Shown here: positions 5,459 through 5,833 of the stretch, piece after piece
Layout: every line of letters begins with the position of its first letter
Numbering within the stretch: the first letter of the stretch is position 1
NCBI GenBank assembly: GCA_946410535.1
Contig: CAMKAR010000146.1
Location: 1 to 5,833, forward strand
Reading direction: 5' to 3'
From: an uncultured Bacteroidales bacterium
Lineage (GTDB): Bacteria > Bacteroidota > Bacteroidia > Bacteroidales > F082
Length of the DNA stretch: 5,833 nucleotides
The notes under the pieces: generated by a model
Seen by the model: only the letters and a program-made list of their open reading frames with translations
Databases searched by the model: none
Told to the model about the DNA's origin: nothing
Made by a program: the position numbers and the translations under genes

Positions 5459-5500
5459 ATGATGAGAGAGAAGAAAACTAACGGAAATGTAAAACAATAA
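5459..5500 (+). CDS. Possible 13-codon upstream reading frame before rpoD
   Basis: ATG-ATG at 5459 opens a frame encoding [13 protein letters not shown] and ending in TAA at 5498-5500, 14 bases before the rpoD ATG and in a different frame. It is preceded by a well-spaced AGGAG. The peptide is short, basic and hydrophilic and matches nothing I recognise. If translated, it could act as a leader peptide that controls rpoD by reinitiation or by ribosome occupancy of the leader. It could equally be chance: short frames are frequent, and no codon-level evidence is possible at this length. Confidence 0.25.
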   Translation: MMREKKTNGNVKQ

Positions 5501-5514
5501 AAAGATTTGAAGAA

Positions 5515-5833
5515 ATGAGACAACTGAAGATTTCAAAACAGATCACCAACCGCAACACAGGGACTTTGGACAAGTATCTCTCCGACATTGCGAAAGAGGC
5601 GTTGCTGACCACCGACGAGGAAGTCGAGTTGGCACAGCGTATCAAGGCCGGCGACCAGGCCGCGTTGGACAAATTGGTCAGGGCCAACCTGCGTTTCGTC
5701 GTTTCGGTGGCCAAACAGTATCAAAACCAAGGTCTTAGCCTTCAAGACCTTATCGACGAGGGCAACCTTGGCTTGATTAAAGCCGCGCAGCGTTTCGATG
5801 AGACGCGCGGCTTCAAGTTCATCTCGTATGCCG
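5515..5833 (+). CDS. rpoD: Primary RNA polymerase sigma factor RpoD (5' part)
   Basis: The first 106 codons are present and the gene runs off the window. The protein starts with [14 protein letters not shown] and goes straight into region 1.2 (about 15-50), with no region 1.1. This matches the short (about 290-residue) primary sigma factors of Bacteroidota. Region 2.1, the core-polymerase contact, includes [12 protein letters not shown] (56-67). Region 2.2 includes [12 protein letters not shown] (79-90). The start of region 2.3 is R-G-F-K-F-I-S-Y-A (98-106). RpoD directs transcription of housekeeping genes at the phylum-specific -33/-7 promoters. The ATG at 5515 is fixed by homology to the conserved N-terminus and has no strong Shine-Dalgarno. 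The gene appears to have its own promoter and a structured leader after the htrA terminator. Confidence 0.95.
   Translation, partial: MRQLKISKQITNRNTGTLDKYLSDIAKEALLTTDEEVELAQRIKAGDQAALDKLVRANLRFVVSVAKQYQNQGLSLQDLIDEGNLGLIKAAQRFDETRGFKFISYA

Overview
The window looks like chromosomal DNA from a member of the Bacteroidota, most likely the order Bacteroidales. The primary sigma factor starts directly at region 1.2 with the short N-terminus typical of that phylum. Two proteins carry an L-A-S-C lipobox. Several starts lack a Shine-Dalgarno sequence but have the phylum's -7 promoter motif TAnnTTTG upstream. Base composition is moderate and even across the genes, with no transposase, integrase, tRNA, CRISPR array or phage gene, so this reads as ordinary core chromosome.

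Layout. Positions 1-141 hold the 3' end of a rightward MORN-repeat (YwqK-like) gene. Its stop codon touches, with no spacer, the stop codon of a leftward cluster that runs from about 3671 down to 142. In transcription order the cluster is: a GNAT acetyltransferase (3671-3156), the endolytic transglycosylase mltG (3147-2041), a ManB-type phosphomannomutase (1934-591) and a small TPR lipoprotein (552-142). Between mltG and manB is a 104-base tandem-repeat tract made of an 8-base and a 7-base unit that grade into each other. A 169-base divergent intergenic region separates the cluster from htrA (3841-5310), a DegP/DegQ-like serine protease with two PDZ domains and a lipobox. A likely intrinsic terminator follows htrA. 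Then comes a 204-base leader with a TAnnTTTG element, a strong 12-bp hairpin and a possible 13-codon upstream reading frame. Last is the 5' part of rpoD (5515 to the window edge).

Function. The leftward genes share a cell-envelope theme: MltG cuts nascent peptidoglycan strands, ManB makes mannose-1-phosphate (or glucose-1-phosphate) for surface glycans, and the TPR protein is probably envelope-anchored. HtrA handles misfolded envelope proteins. RpoD is the housekeeping sigma factor.

I see no evidence of a new multi-gene system. The points most worth a second look are the repeat tract in the manB leader, the structured rpoD leader with its upstream reading frame, and the predicted lipoprotein form of HtrA.
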